Numbered from the stretch's first letter, positions 7,780 to 17,630 are shown. The stretch: DNA of 64,000 nucleotides from JAJYSO01 sp964586655 (GCA_964586655.1 CAZPGY010000006.1:66395-130394), one strand, 5' to 3'. Program-made: numbers and translations. Notes: generated by a model from the letters alone, not told the origin.

Positions 7780-10644
7780 ATGGGGGGGGGGGTATTGATA
7801 ATAATACTGTTTTTTAACGTTGCCAACACCTTTGCCCAAATCAAAAAAACCGCCTATTATATAGAACTCAACCCGGGTTACAACTTAGGAGTCGTTCATA
7901 CCATCCAAAACAAAGATAGTATTTTAAGTATTAATACTGCATTAGATGATTTTGATACTTTTCTAAACAGTAAGGATATTTATTATTTTAATTCTGCTTT
8001 TCCAAGTTCGGATTCCCCTCTCCTTCAAAGAGTATATAGTATTACCTTAAAACAAAATGCCTCCATAGCTGATTTTAAGGGAAGGCAAGAAATCAATAAA
8101 ATGACGGAGATAAAAAAAACGGAGTTATTGACCAGTGGAAATGGGATTCCAATCCCAAACGATTATTTTCATTCCAACGGAAAGCCTTTTACAGCCTTAA
8201 AACTGATTAAGGCTCCTCGGGCGTGGCATATTACTCATGGGGATTCCACGCTTGTCATTGGAATAGCAGATACTCAAATTGAAAGTCACATCGATCTTGA
8301 TGGTAAAATAGACACTGTTTTACAAGTGGGAGGGGGTATTGATGATAGACCACATGGTACGGGTGTCGCCAGTGTAATTGCGGCAAAGACAAACAATGGT
8401 ATTGGGATGAGTAGTATAGGGTATAACACTCATTTAGTCGCAACAGATGGAAGCTATGCTACAGGGGGATCTTTAGCCCAAAGACTTAGTGCACTTATTA
8501 ACTATCCGGGGATGAGAGTTGTTAATTGTAGTTGGCGTGTTTTGGGTATAACCAATGATTCAGAAGCGGAGAATACTTATATAAAAGAGGTTATTCTTGA
8601 AGCTAAAGCTAATGATGTTCTGATTGTTGTAGCTGCTGGAAATGGCGATATGGCTTATCAGTATCCGGCATCTTTTGAATATAACAATGTTATCTCCGTA
8701 ACAGCTGTTGGACATTTTTTCCCTATAGGAGGAAATACTTTATATCATCATACTTTGATAAATGCACCGGATATTGATTACGGCATGACCGGTTGGCGGG
8801 ATTGTTTTGCAAACATCCCTTGGAATATTGATCCGGTAACCAGTGGACTTACCCATAATGATCGTGTCGATATTTCCGCTCCCGGTTGGCATATTCAATG
8901 TGCTACAGATCCTAATACATATCACGATACGCTTGCCACAGGTACTTCGGTCGCTGCTCCCTTTGTCACAGGAACAGCTGCCCTGATGTTCGCCGTAAAT
9001 CCCGATTTAACAGCGGCTCAAGCCAAAGACATTCTGCTGAATACGACCGATTATATTTATGATATCCCTTATAATAAACCCTTTAAAGGAGAATTGGGAA
9101 CCGGACGACTCAATGCCTATCGTGCGGTTTTAAAGGCCAAATGTATGGGAAACAATAACCTTTCGGGGGTGGATTTGATGATTCGCGATGCTGAAGACGA
9201 TTTTGGGGATGAACCTTATACCGGAGAAGGCCATCCTTGGGAAAGTCCGGATATTTGGATCAGGAACGATTCTACCAAAAAGTGGATACATACTAATCAA
9301 AACCCTGAATACGATCCCGTCAACCCAACGTATGTTTGTGTACGGATAACCAATAATGGATGCCAGACCTCGAGTAGTTCGGATCAACTTAAATTATATT
9401 GGGCCAAGGCAAATACCTCTTTAAACTGGCCGGAATATTGGGATGGTAGCGTTCAGGAGAGTGGGATTCCCATAAGTGGGTTAATCACAGTAAAAAACAT
9501 TCCTTCTTTAGCAGTAGGAGAAGATACCATATTACGAATCCCATGGCACATCCCAAATCCAGAACTCTATCAACCGATTACTCCTAACTCAAATTCCTGG
9601 CATTTCTGTTTGTTGGCTCGTATAGTATCTAATGACGACCCAATAGACACGGAAGGTGATTTTATCACCTATAATGTAACTCATAATAATAACATTGGTT
9701 GGAAAAATGTAACTGTGGTCAATAATCAGGCCTACATACCGGGAAATATTGGAGGGGTAGTTGCCGTTACCAATCCGTATCTGGAGGAGAAAGCTTATAA
9801 CCTGGAGTTTATCGCTAAGGAAAATAAAAGTGGGGAAGAAATATATCATTTAGCTGAGGTGGGTATAAAATTAGACAATACCCTTTATCAGAACTGGATT
9901 GCCGGTGGAGAAAAATCGGATAGTTTAAAAATGGAAAGAAAGAAGGCTATTGTTACCGGAGGACATACCACCTTACAAAATCTTGTTTTTGCTCCGGGGG
10001 AATTAGGTACGCTTTACCTAACTTTTAATTTTCTTACGCCACAAGGCACCTATCAAGATGAGGAATTTACGTATTATGTCATTCAAAAAGATGCGCAAAC
10101 CGGTCAGGTCATGGGAGGTGAAACCTATAAAATCAGGAAAAAACCCAGACCTTTATTTTTTGCCCGCGCAGGAAGCGATAAAAGTATCATAAGAGGGCAG
10201 AATGTCATTATAAAAGCGGATACCATTTATGAACCCTCTATTTACAATTGGTATGATTTGGAGGGGAACCTTATTTATACGGGAAAGGACATGACTGTCT
10301 CTCCGCAGGTTACTAAAAAATACAAATTAGAGGTTATTTCTACCCTTGATGGGTATAAAGACTATGATATTATCAAGGTTCAGGTAAATTCGCCGTTCAA
10401 ACTTGAAGAATTAATTCCTAATCCGACCACAAGCTTTGTGACGGTTCATTATATTGCCGATCAGGCCGCTTCAGCCTATCTTATGATAACCGGGGTCAAC
10501 GGTGGAGTTTCCAATAATTATATTCTCGATACTGCTTTGACCCAGAAAACTCTAAACCTCTCAAATTATACAACGGGTGAATATATCATATCCCTTGTCT
10601 GTGATGGGCTCATCCGTGATTATAAGTACTTGCTTGTTCAGTAA
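7780..10644 (+). CDS. Secreted subtilisin-like serine protease, T9SS substrate
   Basis: S8-family peptidase of about 954 aa carrying the catalytic set: Asp in GIADTQIESHIDL (about 163), His in HGTGVA (about 191), oxyanion Asn in AAGNGD (about 287) and Ser in GTSVAAP (about 390). A long beta-rich region follows, then an Ig/PKD-like segment (about 800-870) and a T9SS type A sorting domain from LEELIPNPTTSF to the end, predicting export through the outer membrane. The start is ambiguous. ATG 7780 opens directly into the run of 11 G and gives a signal peptide with no basic n-region. ATG 7751 gives a normal n-region (MQNLYEIIKKW) but is out of frame with this G count. One more G, or two fewer, would join it to the protease. 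Confidence 0.85.
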   Translation: MGGGVLIIILFFNVANTFAQIKKTAYYIELNPGYNLGVVHTIQNKDSILSINTALDDFDTFLNSKDIYYFNSAFPSSDSPLLQRVYSITLKQNASIADFKGRQEINKMTEIKKTELLTSGNGIPIPNDYFHSNGKPFTALKLIKAPRAWHITHGDSTLVIGIADTQIESHIDLDGKIDTVLQVGGGIDDRPHGTGVASVIAAKTNNGIGMSSIGYNTHLVATDGSYATGGSLAQRLSALINYPGMRVVNCSWRVLGITNDSEAENTYIKEVILEAKANDVLIVVAAGNGDMAYQYPASFEYNNVISVTAVGHFFPIGGNTLYHHTLINAPDIDYGMTGWRDCFANIPWNIDPVTSGLTHNDRVDISAPGWHIQCATDPNTYHDTLATGTSVAAPFVTGTAALMFAVNPDLTAAQAKDILLNTTDYIYDIPYNKPFKGELGTGRLNAYRAVLKAKCMGNNNLSGVDLMIRDAEDDFGDEPYTGEGHPWESPDIWIRNDSTKKWIHTNQNPEYDPVNPTYVCVRITNNGCQTSSSSDQLKLYWAKANTSLNWPEYWDGSVQESGIPISGLITVKNIPSLAVGEDTILRIPWHIPNPELYQPITPNSNSWHFCLLARIVSNDDPIDTEGDFITYNVTHNNNIGWKNVTVVNNQAYIPGNIGGVVAVTNPYLEEKAYNLEFIAKENKSGEEIYHLAEVGIKLDNTLYQNWIAGGEKSDSLKMERKKAIVTGGHTTLQNLVFAPGELGTLYLTFNFLTPQGTYQDEEFTYYVIQKDAQTGQVMGGETYKIRKKPRPLFFARAGSDKSIIRGQNVIIKADTIYEPSIYNWYDLEGNLIYTGKDMTVSPQVTKKYKLEVISTLDGYKDYDIIKVQVNSPFKLEELIPNPTTSFVTVHYIADQAASAYLMITGVNGGVSNNYILDTALTQKTLNLSNYTTGEYIISLVCDGLIRDYKYLLVQ
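7782..7792 (+). repeat. Homopolymeric run of 11 G at the protease start
   Basis: Eleven consecutive G follow AAAAAAT. The tract lies between ATG 7751 and the hydrophobic part of the signal peptide (VLIIILFFNVANTFAQ). It is strikingly out of character in AT-rich upstream DNA and is of a length prone to slipped-strand mispairing. Confidence 0.9.
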
Positions 10645-10683
10645 GTACGAAAAATTATTTTTTAACTTCTAAATTACAAAACC

Positions 10684-12102
10684 ATGAACCTCTTTAAATA
10701 TACCGCCCAAAACTCTAAACGGCCCCTTATCCTGTTGGTATTGTTCTTCTGTCCACTCTTTCTTTGGGCGCAGCAGCCTTATATCACCATTTGGAAAACG
10801 GACAAGCCCGGGGCGAGTCAAAACAACCAGATTATCATCCCGGCTTCCGGGGCTTATACGTACACTTGGCAAGAAGTGAACAATCCTGCCCACACCGGCT
10901 CGGGTTCCGGTGCGGGCGTAGACACCCTGACCTTTCCCGCGCCGGGGAAATACCAAGTGGAAATGACCCCGACCGGCAACAATCCCTTCCACCGGATTAC
11001 TTTTCACAACAACGACGACAAGGAAAAACTCCTTAAAATCACCCAATGGGGAAGTGTACACTGGAGTTCGTTTAAAAATGCCTACAAAGGAGTTAAAGAC
11101 CTTAAAATAACTGCCGCCGACAGCCCTGATTTGGATAGTGTCACCAACATGGTCGCTGCCTTTTCCCATACCGATCATATCGAGATTGACAGTATCAACA
11201 ATTGGGATGTTAGTAATGTCAAGAATATGTCAAGGATGTTTTTTAATAGCATTTTTAACCAGCCCCTTAATGATTGGGATGTGAGTAACGTCAGGAATAT
11301 GGAAAGAATGTTTGCCCTTAGCAATTTTAATCAACCTATCGAGAGCTGGGATGTCAGTGCCGTAACCGATATGAGCTGGATGTTTTGCGCGGATACGGTC
11401 TTTAATCAACCCCTAAACAGTTGGGATGTGGGAAATGTTAAAGACATGACCCGGATGTTTAAATATGCGCTTGCTTTTAATCAGCCCCTTGACGATTGGG
11501 ACGTGAGCCAGGTGGAATCTATGTATCATATGTTCGATATGAGCCCTGCCGTATTAGCCAGGCCCATACAGGCTGTTACGCAGACTTCAAATACAGCGCA
11601 CTTTAACCAGTCTTTGGGCAATTGGGACCTTAATAGTCTTAATTCTGCAACATCAATGTTTTATCTGTGTCCCTTGAGTTGTGAAAATTACAGCCTGACC
11701 CTTCAGGGCTGGGCCGGTAATCCCAATACGCCTACCCATGTTCATTTGGGAGCCATAGGCTTAAAATACAGCCCCGATGTGGCCGACTCCCGAGCTTACC
11801 TAATCAACGGCCTGGGTTGGGGTATTAACGATGCCGGGCAAGGCACTTGTTCAATGGGAGTTGAAAAACAAGGGTTTATTTCAGTCAAGATCTACCCCAA
11901 CCCCACCACAAGCATCCTGAACCTCCAAAGTCAACAGCCTTTAAAAAATTATGTTCTTTACGACCTGAGCGGGCGGCAAATCGAATCCGGCCGTCTCCAT
12001 GGAACACAAATCGATCTCTCCAACCTGGAAAGCGGAATGTATCTCCTCAGCCTTAAAGCCGAGAATGGTTCACAGGGGCTGGTAGAAGTAGTAAAAAAAT
12101 AA
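10684..12102 (+). CDS. DUF285-repeat surface protein with T9SS type A C-terminal domain
   Basis: A 472-aa exported protein. Signal peptide ends around LFLWAQQ (about 24-28). After a beta domain (about 30-120), residues about 165-330 hold at least five 28-31-residue repeats of the type NWDVSNVKNMSRMF...FNQPL, the DUF285 or BspA-like leucine-rich-like module known from surface lipoproteins and adhesins. The C-terminus (KIYPNPTTSILNL to LVEVVKK) is a type A sorting domain, so the protein should be anchored or released by type IX secretion. It lies 39 bp after the protease gene and may share its transcript. An adhesin or ligand-binding role is inference from the repeat class only. Confidence 0.82.
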   Translation: MNLFKYTAQNSKRPLILLVLFFCPLFLWAQQPYITIWKTDKPGASQNNQIIIPASGAYTYTWQEVNNPAHTGSGSGAGVDTLTFPAPGKYQVEMTPTGNNPFHRITFHNNDDKEKLLKITQWGSVHWSSFKNAYKGVKDLKITAADSPDLDSVTNMVAAFSHTDHIEIDSINNWDVSNVKNMSRMFFNSIFNQPLNDWDVSNVRNMERMFALSNFNQPIESWDVSAVTDMSWMFCADTVFNQPLNSWDVGNVKDMTRMFKYALAFNQPLDDWDVSQVESMYHMFDMSPAVLARPIQAVTQTSNTAHFNQSLGNWDLNSLNSATSMFYLCPLSCENYSLTLQGWAGNPNTPTHVHLGAIGLKYSPDVADSRAYLINGLGWGINDAGQGTCSMGVEKQGFISVKIYPNPTTSILNLQSQQPLKNYVLYDLSGRQIESGRLHGTQIDLSNLESGMYLLSLKAENGSQGLVEVVKK

Positions 12103-12268
12103 ATGAAGATTCTTTGTAATTATTTAATTATCCCAATTTACGGTAAATTTTCCGGATTAAGACTTCATCCGATTATGGGGCAGGCTTCTTTTTCTGTGCC
12201 TCGAGTTAAAAATCATCAAAAATTTAGGGGCGTAAAACATATTCCTGTTTCTTTGCGTTGATATTGTA

Positions 12269-12290
12269 ATACCAAAGTGATTTATAAATG
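12269..12290 (+). repeat. E1 repeat end overlapping the PBP1A start codon
   Basis: ATACCAAAGTGATTTATAAA at 12269-12288 equals the inverted right end of the E1 copy at 21802-21971, and the next bases complete the ATG of the PBP1A gene. No opposite end or core was found, so this is a solo end or a chance resemblance of about 20 bp. Confidence 0.5.
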
Positions 12291-14687
12291 GGGCGTAAAA
12301 AAATTTTAAAAAAATGGTGGATCAAATGGCCTATCCTCTTCATGCTGGTGATGATGGGGTTGTTTTTGGGACTTTATGGCAGTATTTATTTTGGCATGTG
12401 GGGAAAACTCCCCTCCAAAAAAGATTTAGCCGATTTATCGCAAATGCAGGCCACCCAGGTTTTTGACAAAGACAGTGTCTTGATTGGCAAATACTTTATC
12501 ACCAATCGCCAGGCCATAGATTTTGACGACCTTCCCAAAACCCTGACACATGCGCTGATTGCCACCGAGGATTTTAGGTTTTATGAGCACAATGGAGTAG
12601 ACAAACGCAGCCTGCTTCGGGTGTTTTTTAAAACCCTGTTGATGGGCGATGAATCTTCGGGTGGCGGCAGTACCATTACCATGCAGTTGGCCAAAAATCT
12701 ATTTGGCAGAAAGGACTACGGAAATGACCTTATGAGCTTGGTAGTCAACAAAATAAGGGAAACATTTGTGGCGCGTCGTTTGGAAGAGGTCTATTCCAAG
12801 CACGAAATTTTGGCCCTTTATTTCAATACGGTTCCTTTTAGCGGAAATACTTATGGAATTGAAAGTGCTGCCCAAAAGTTTTTTAATACCGATACCGAAG
12901 AGCTGACCCTGGCGCAGTCGGCCACCCTTATTGGTACTTTAAAGGCCAACCACAGTTTTAATCCGCGTCTATTCCCCGAGCGCAGTCAGTTACGTCGCGA
13001 TGTAGTGCTTCACCAAATGGTGAAGTACGGCTATTTATCGGAGGAGCGCGCAGCAGAAATCATGGCAAAAAAAATCGACATTAATTATCGTATTTACTCG
13101 TCGAGCAAGGGATTGGCGCCTTATTTCAGGCAACATATCAAACAATTGGCCCAACAGATTTTAGCCAATCCAAAATATTACAAACCGGATGGCACTCCTT
13201 ATCATTTAAAAACCGATGGTTTAAAAATCTATACCACTTTAAGCATCGAGCTTCAGCAATATGCCGAAAAAGCCATGCAAGAGCACATGAGCAAACTCCA
13301 AGCCCAATTTGAAAAGGCTTATGGCAGCAATCCTCCTTGGGCAGCAGGTTCTACAATTGTTAAGCGAGCAATCAAAGCACTGCCGCAATACCAAAAAATG
13401 AAAGCGGAAGGCCACAGTCATCAGGAGATCATGAAAGTACTAAACACCGAAAAACCAACCGAATTATTTGGATGGGAAGAAAGTACGGTAAAGCAAGTTT
13501 CGGTCCTTGACAGCCTTCGACATTATCTCAAATTTCTCAATGTCGGTTTTGTGGCCCTCGACCCGCATTCCGGTGCAGTAAGGGCTTATATCGGTGGTAT
13601 TAATTATCAGTATTTTCAGTATGATCACGTGTTGCAAAGCCAGCGTGAAGTGGGCTCCACTTTTAAGCCTTTTGTCTATACCGCAGCTTTGGAAAACGGC
13701 GGATCTCCTTGTGACTATTTCTCTCCGCGTGCCGTCACCTATACCGATCAGGACGGATGGACTCCTAAAAATGCAGGTCATGAAATTGATCCGGATATAG
13801 AATATTCCATGACCGCCTCTTTGGCCCAATCACTCAACACCATTGCCGTGAAAGTCTTGAGGCAAACGGGCATAGAAAACACCATCAATCAGGTTCATAA
13901 AATGGGCATAGACGACAAAATTCCGCCGGTGCCCTCCATTGCTTTGGGCACTACGGCCATCAGCGTCATGGAAATGGCCAAGGCTTACACTTGTTATCTC
14001 AATGAAGGACGCCCGGCCACTCCCTTTTTCATTACAAAAATTGCCGACAAACACGGCAATATTATTGTTGATTTTGATCATGATCAAGAGAATCCGAGAG
14101 CTTTTAGTGAAAATACTCGCGAAATCATGTTGGAAATGCTACAAGCCGTGGTCAATAAAGGAACCGGGGTGCGTTTGCGAAGTGTTTATCATTTTAACAA
14201 CAGCATTGCCGGAAAAACCGGAACCACCCAAAACAATACCGATGGATGGTTTATCGGACTATTGCCCAACCTGGTGACTGCAACCTGGGTGGGCAATGAC
14301 AATCACAACATCAAATTTAAAACAACAAGCTTTGGACAAGGAGCCAATTCAGCCTTGCCTATTTTTGCCAATCTGCTCAGGTATATAAATCAGGATCACA
14401 GTTTTGACCGGATTACCCGGCGTCATTTTGCGCCTCCTTCTGCAAAAGTACAGCAAGCCATGGACTGCCCTCCCACCCGAACGATTGGTTTTTTTAAACG
14501 CCTTTTTGCAAAAGACCAACTAAAAATGGATTTTTTTGGTTCAAAAGATCAATCAATAACCCAGAAAGAACAAGAGAAAAAAGGATTTTTTAAACGGCTC
14601 TTTCAAAAAAATAAGAAGAAGAAAGAAAAGAAGAAAAAGAAGAAGAAAAAAGGATTTTTTGAACGCTTATTTGGTGGTAAAGACTGA
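12288..14687 (+). CDS. Penicillin-binding protein 1A (transglycosylase/transpeptidase)
   Basis: Bifunctional class A PBP of 799 aa that polymerises and cross-links peptidoglycan at the inner membrane. One N-terminal membrane helix (about 14-36) follows a basic start. The GT51 domain (about 55-230) shows the catalytic Glu in ATEDFRFYEHNG (Glu about 94) and GGSTITMQLAKNLF. The transpeptidase domain (about 420-690) shows GSTFKPF (SxxK, about 456), SLN (about 515) and KTGTT (about 642). The C-terminus is unusual: three copies of GFF[KE]RLF (about 733, 764, 788) separated by charged linkers, one a run of lysines. There is an E1 end across the start codon. truA follows after 108 bp with its own -7 box. 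Confidence 0.93.
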   Translation: MGRKKILKKWWIKWPILFMLVMMGLFLGLYGSIYFGMWGKLPSKKDLADLSQMQATQVFDKDSVLIGKYFITNRQAIDFDDLPKTLTHALIATEDFRFYEHNGVDKRSLLRVFFKTLLMGDESSGGGSTITMQLAKNLFGRKDYGNDLMSLVVNKIRETFVARRLEEVYSKHEILALYFNTVPFSGNTYGIESAAQKFFNTDTEELTLAQSATLIGTLKANHSFNPRLFPERSQLRRDVVLHQMVKYGYLSEERAAEIMAKKIDINYRIYSSSKGLAPYFRQHIKQLAQQILANPKYYKPDGTPYHLKTDGLKIYTTLSIELQQYAEKAMQEHMSKLQAQFEKAYGSNPPWAAGSTIVKRAIKALPQYQKMKAEGHSHQEIMKVLNTEKPTELFGWEESTVKQVSVLDSLRHYLKFLNVGFVALDPHSGAVRAYIGGINYQYFQYDHVLQSQREVGSTFKPFVYTAALENGGSPCDYFSPRAVTYTDQDGWTPKNAGHEIDPDIEYSMTASLAQSLNTIAVKVLRQTGIENTINQVHKMGIDDKIPPVPSIALGTTAISVMEMAKAYTCYLNEGRPATPFFITKIADKHGNIIVDFDHDQENPRAFSENTREIMLEMLQAVVNKGTGVRLRSVYHFNNSIAGKTGTTQNNTDGWFIGLLPNLVTATWVGNDNHNIKFKTTSFGQGANSALPIFANLLRYINQDHSFDRITRRHFAPPSAKVQQAMDCPPTRTIGFFKRLFAKDQLKMDFFGSKDQSITQKEQEKKGFFKRLFQKNKKKKEKKKKKKKKGFFERLFGGKD

Positions 14688-14767
14688 GTCCTCGCTCTGA
14701 AAAAAAAACGGCTGTTGCCCACATCGAGTCCCTTTGATTTTCGGTACGGAATAAGCGCATAAAACCT

Positions 14768-14775
14768 TACCTTTG
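14768..14775 (+). promoter_or_regulatory. -7 box of truA
   Basis: TACCTTTG matches TAnnTTTG. Initiation around 14782 leaves a leader of about 14 nt before the TTG start of truA. Confidence 0.6.
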
Positions 14776-14795
14776 CAATTCTAAAAGAATCGGTA

Positions 14796-15542
14796 TTGCG
14801 CTTTTTTATCACCTTATCATATCATGGCAAATCCTATCACGGCTGGCAGAAACAACCCAATGCCGTCACAGTTCAAGAAACTGTGGAAAATTGTTTTTAT
14901 AAAATATTTCAAGAAAAGGTGAAACTGGTAGGTGCCGGTCGCACTGACACCGGTGTACATGCGCGGCAATTTATCGCTCATTTCGACCTCGATACCGATT
15001 TTAATACGCAACACCTTGTCTATAAACTAAACCGCATGTTGCCGGCAGATATTTCTGTCAAAGCCCTTCATCGCGTGGCTTCCGACGCCCATGCGCGTTT
15101 TGACGCCTTGACGCGGGAGTATAAATATTATATCTCAACCCAAAAAGATCCGTTCAAAGCAGAATTTTCGGCCTTAGTCAAACGAAAGATCAATATAGAA
15201 GCGATGAATCAAGCAGCCGATTTGCTAAAGTCACATCGTGATTTTCAATGCTTTTCTAAGGTAAAAACGGATGTAAAGACTTATCATTGTCATATTAAAA
15301 CGGCTTATTGGAAGCGCGAGGGCAATCAGTTGGTCTTTACCATTGTCGCCAATCGATTTTTGCGCAATATGGTGCGCGCCATTGTGGGCACTTTATTGGA
15401 AATAGGCATTGGACAACGATCTTTGGAAGACTTGAAAAGTACGCTTGAAAGCAAAAACCGAAATCGAGCAGGAAAATCAGTGGTTGCCAAGGGACTGTTC
15501 CTACACCGTATTGAATACCCAAAATCCATAACCAAGTTTTAA
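14796..15542 (+). CDS. truA: tRNA pseudouridine synthase A
   Basis: Cytosolic enzyme that isomerises uridines 38-40 in the tRNA anticodon stem. The 248-aa length is typical. The catalytic Asp is in GAGRTDTGVHARQ (Asp about 51). The N-terminal LSYHGKSYHGWQKQPN and the FLRNMVRAIVGTLLEIG block near residue 188 are diagnostic. The start is TTG at 14796, chosen because it gives the conserved RFFITLSYHG N-terminus and follows the -7 box. The ABC transporter starts 1 bp after the stop codon, so the two are surely co-transcribed. Confidence 0.93.
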   Translation: MRFFITLSYHGKSYHGWQKQPNAVTVQETVENCFYKIFQEKVKLVGAGRTDTGVHARQFIAHFDLDTDFNTQHLVYKLNRMLPADISVKALHRVASDAHARFDALTREYKYYISTQKDPFKAEFSALVKRKINIEAMNQAADLLKSHRDFQCFSKVKTDVKTYHCHIKTAYWKREGNQLVFTIVANRFLRNMVRAIVGTLLEIGIGQRSLEDLKSTLESKNRNRAGKSVVAKGLFLHRIEYPKSITKF

Positions 15543-15543
15543 T

Positions 15544-17313
15544 ATGGCAAAAACAGGAAGCATATTTGATGTCAAATTGTTTGTACGCTTGATGAAATAT
15601 ACCAAGCCGTACAGAGCAGTCTTTTATTTTGTGGCTTTTGTCGCCATTTTGCTGTCCTTTTTTGGCGTGGCCCGCCCCTACCTTACCAAAATTGCCATTG
15701 ACAAAGGAATTGTTCCTAAAGACCACAATGAACTGGTCTTTTATGCCGGGCTTCTCGTGTTGGCGCTGTTTTTGGAAGTTATCTTTCAGTTTTGCTTTAT
15801 CTATTTTGCCAACTGGTTGGGGCAAATGATTATTAGAGACCTTCGCACCAAGCTGTTCAAACACATGATGGCTTTCAAGAAACAATATTTTGACAATTCC
15901 GCCGTAGGCCGGCTGGTAACTCGTGCTGTTAATGATATTGAGACCATTGCCAGTATTTTTAGTCAGGGTCTTTTTATGATTGTCAGTGATTTATTGAAAA
16001 TGTTGGTGGTGCTTATTGTTATGTTTTTTATGAGCTGGCGACTCAGTTTGTTGGTATTGATTATCCTTCCCTTTATTGTTTATGCCACTCGGGTTTTCCA
16101 AAAGAAAATGAAAGCAGCCTTTGAAGAGGTACGCAACCAGGTGGCCAACCTCAATACTTTTGTACAAGAGCGCCTCACCGGAATGAAAATCGTACAAATA
16201 TTTGACCGAGAAAACACCGAATATAAAAGCTTTCAAAAAATCAATAAAAAACACCGACACGCATGGATTAAAACGGTGTGGTACAACTCCTTTTTCTTTC
16301 CCATTGCCAATATCTCAAGCTCTTTTGCCATAGGACTGGTGGTGTGGTATGGCGGAATTCGTTTAACCTCAGTAGGCAGCGAACTTACCCTTGGCGTTAT
16401 TGTAATGTTCCTGCAATTAATTCAATTGCTGTTTCGCCCGTTACGACAAATTGCTAATAAATTCAACACCATGCAAATGGGAATGGTGGCTGCCAATCGC
16501 GTTTTCAAAATTCTGGATACCCAAGCCAGTATTAAAGATGAAGGAGACCGGAGCATCAAAAATATTGTCGGTAAGATTGAATTTAAAAATGTACATTTTA
16601 GCTATATAGAAGAGGAGAAAATTTTAAAAGGGCTTTCATTTGAAGTAGAAGAAGGGCAAACCGTTGCCATCGTGGGGGCCACCGGAGCCGGAAAAAGCAC
16701 CGTTATCAACCTGTTGAGCCGTTTTTATGAGATTGATAAAGGACAAATATTGATTGATGACATTGATATTACCGATATCACCATAGCATCGCTCAGACGT
16801 GAAATTGCTGTTGTTTTACAAGACGTCTTTTTGTTTGCCGACACGATTATAAACAACATTACCTTGGAAAATCCCGGAATATCACGGGAAGAGGTTATTG
16901 CTGCTGCCAAAGAAATTGGTGTTCACAATTTTATAACTGAGCTCCCCAAGGGCTATGATTATAATGTAAAAGAACGAGGGGCCATGCTGTCTTCGGGTCA
17001 ACGTCAGCTCATTTCATTCTTACGCGCCTACGTCAGTCAGCCCAGCATTTTGGTATTGGATGAAGCCACCTCTTCGGTCGACACACATAGCGAACAGCTG
17101 ATACAAGCGGCCACAGAAAAAATTACCGAGGGTCGAACTTCTATTGTCATCGCTCATCGTTTGGCCACTGTCAAACGTGCCGATCGAATCATTGTAATGG
17201 ATCACGGGAAAATTGTGGAACAAGGCACCCACAAAGAACTGCTGAAACGCCCAGACGGCTATTATAGAAACCTCTATGAAGTTCAGTTTATGAAAGGAAA
17301 AGTGGAAGCTTAA
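15544..17313 (+). CDS. ABC exporter half-transporter, MsbA/LmrA-like
   Basis: 589-aa fused membrane-ATPase half-transporter that acts as a homo- or heterodimer in the inner membrane. The N-terminal transmembrane domain (about 20-310) has six hydrophobic helices. The ATPase domain (about 335-580) has Walker A GATGAGKST (about 378), signature LSSGQRQ (about 481), Walker B ILVLDEATSSVDT (about 502) and the H-loop IAHRLAT (about 537). The signature is LSSGQ, which is common in this subfamily. The substrate is unknown; lipid or peptide export is typical of the type. It is translationally coupled to truA, with no functional link evident. Confidence 0.92.
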   Translation: MAKTGSIFDVKLFVRLMKYTKPYRAVFYFVAFVAILLSFFGVARPYLTKIAIDKGIVPKDHNELVFYAGLLVLALFLEVIFQFCFIYFANWLGQMIIRDLRTKLFKHMMAFKKQYFDNSAVGRLVTRAVNDIETIASIFSQGLFMIVSDLLKMLVVLIVMFFMSWRLSLLVLIILPFIVYATRVFQKKMKAAFEEVRNQVANLNTFVQERLTGMKIVQIFDRENTEYKSFQKINKKHRHAWIKTVWYNSFFFPIANISSSFAIGLVVWYGGIRLTSVGSELTLGVIVMFLQLIQLLFRPLRQIANKFNTMQMGMVAANRVFKILDTQASIKDEGDRSIKNIVGKIEFKNVHFSYIEEEKILKGLSFEVEEGQTVAIVGATGAGKSTVINLLSRFYEIDKGQILIDDIDITDITIASLRREIAVVLQDVFLFADTIINNITLENPGISREEVIAAAKEIGVHNFITELPKGYDYNVKERGAMLSSGQRQLISFLRAYVSQPSILVLDEATSSVDTHSEQLIQAATEKITEGRTSIVIAHRLATVKRADRIIVMDHGKIVEQGTHKELLKRPDGYYRNLYEVQFMKGKVEA

Positions 17314-17393
17314 AAAGAGGAATTAAACTGTCCGGGATTAGCCGATGCCAATGTATTACTGATAGTTTAACATAATCAACTAATCACTATCTT

Positions 17394-17630
17394 TAACCCG
17401 AAAAATTCACCGCAAATTGAGGAATAACTAAGTAGTTTTCAGATTATCAAGGAATTAATAGTATAAACAGATAAAATATAAAGGCTCAAATTTGGGCTAT
17501 GGAGAATTCATGTTGCTTGGATTTATTTTGACGTCTTTTTCGTTGCAAACCCTTTGCAGTACGCAAGTACAGCTACAGGATTTGACGCCTCAAATCCGTC
17601 TAAAATAAATCTCATGAATTTTCCGAGTTA
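17394..17630 (+). repeat. E2 repeat, copy A (237 bp, no insert)
   Basis: Starts TAACCCGAAAAATTCA and ends TGAATTTTCCGAGTTA, an imperfect inverted pair. The interior contains CACCGCAAATT, GGCTCAAATTTGGGCTATGG and ATTTTGACGTC. At about 17521-17526 it reads GGATTTATTTTG without the E3 insert present in the copies at 58963 and 63657, so it is an empty site. It ends 13 bp before the SGNH gene and fills most of the 330-bp gap after the ABC gene; the remainder shows nothing recognisable. Confidence 0.8.

Noticed and set aside
14620..14660. A/G-rich repeat as a phase-variable tract
   Set aside because: AAG repeats lie at the very C-terminus of PBP1A, are not pure, and in-frame changes would only alter lysine number.
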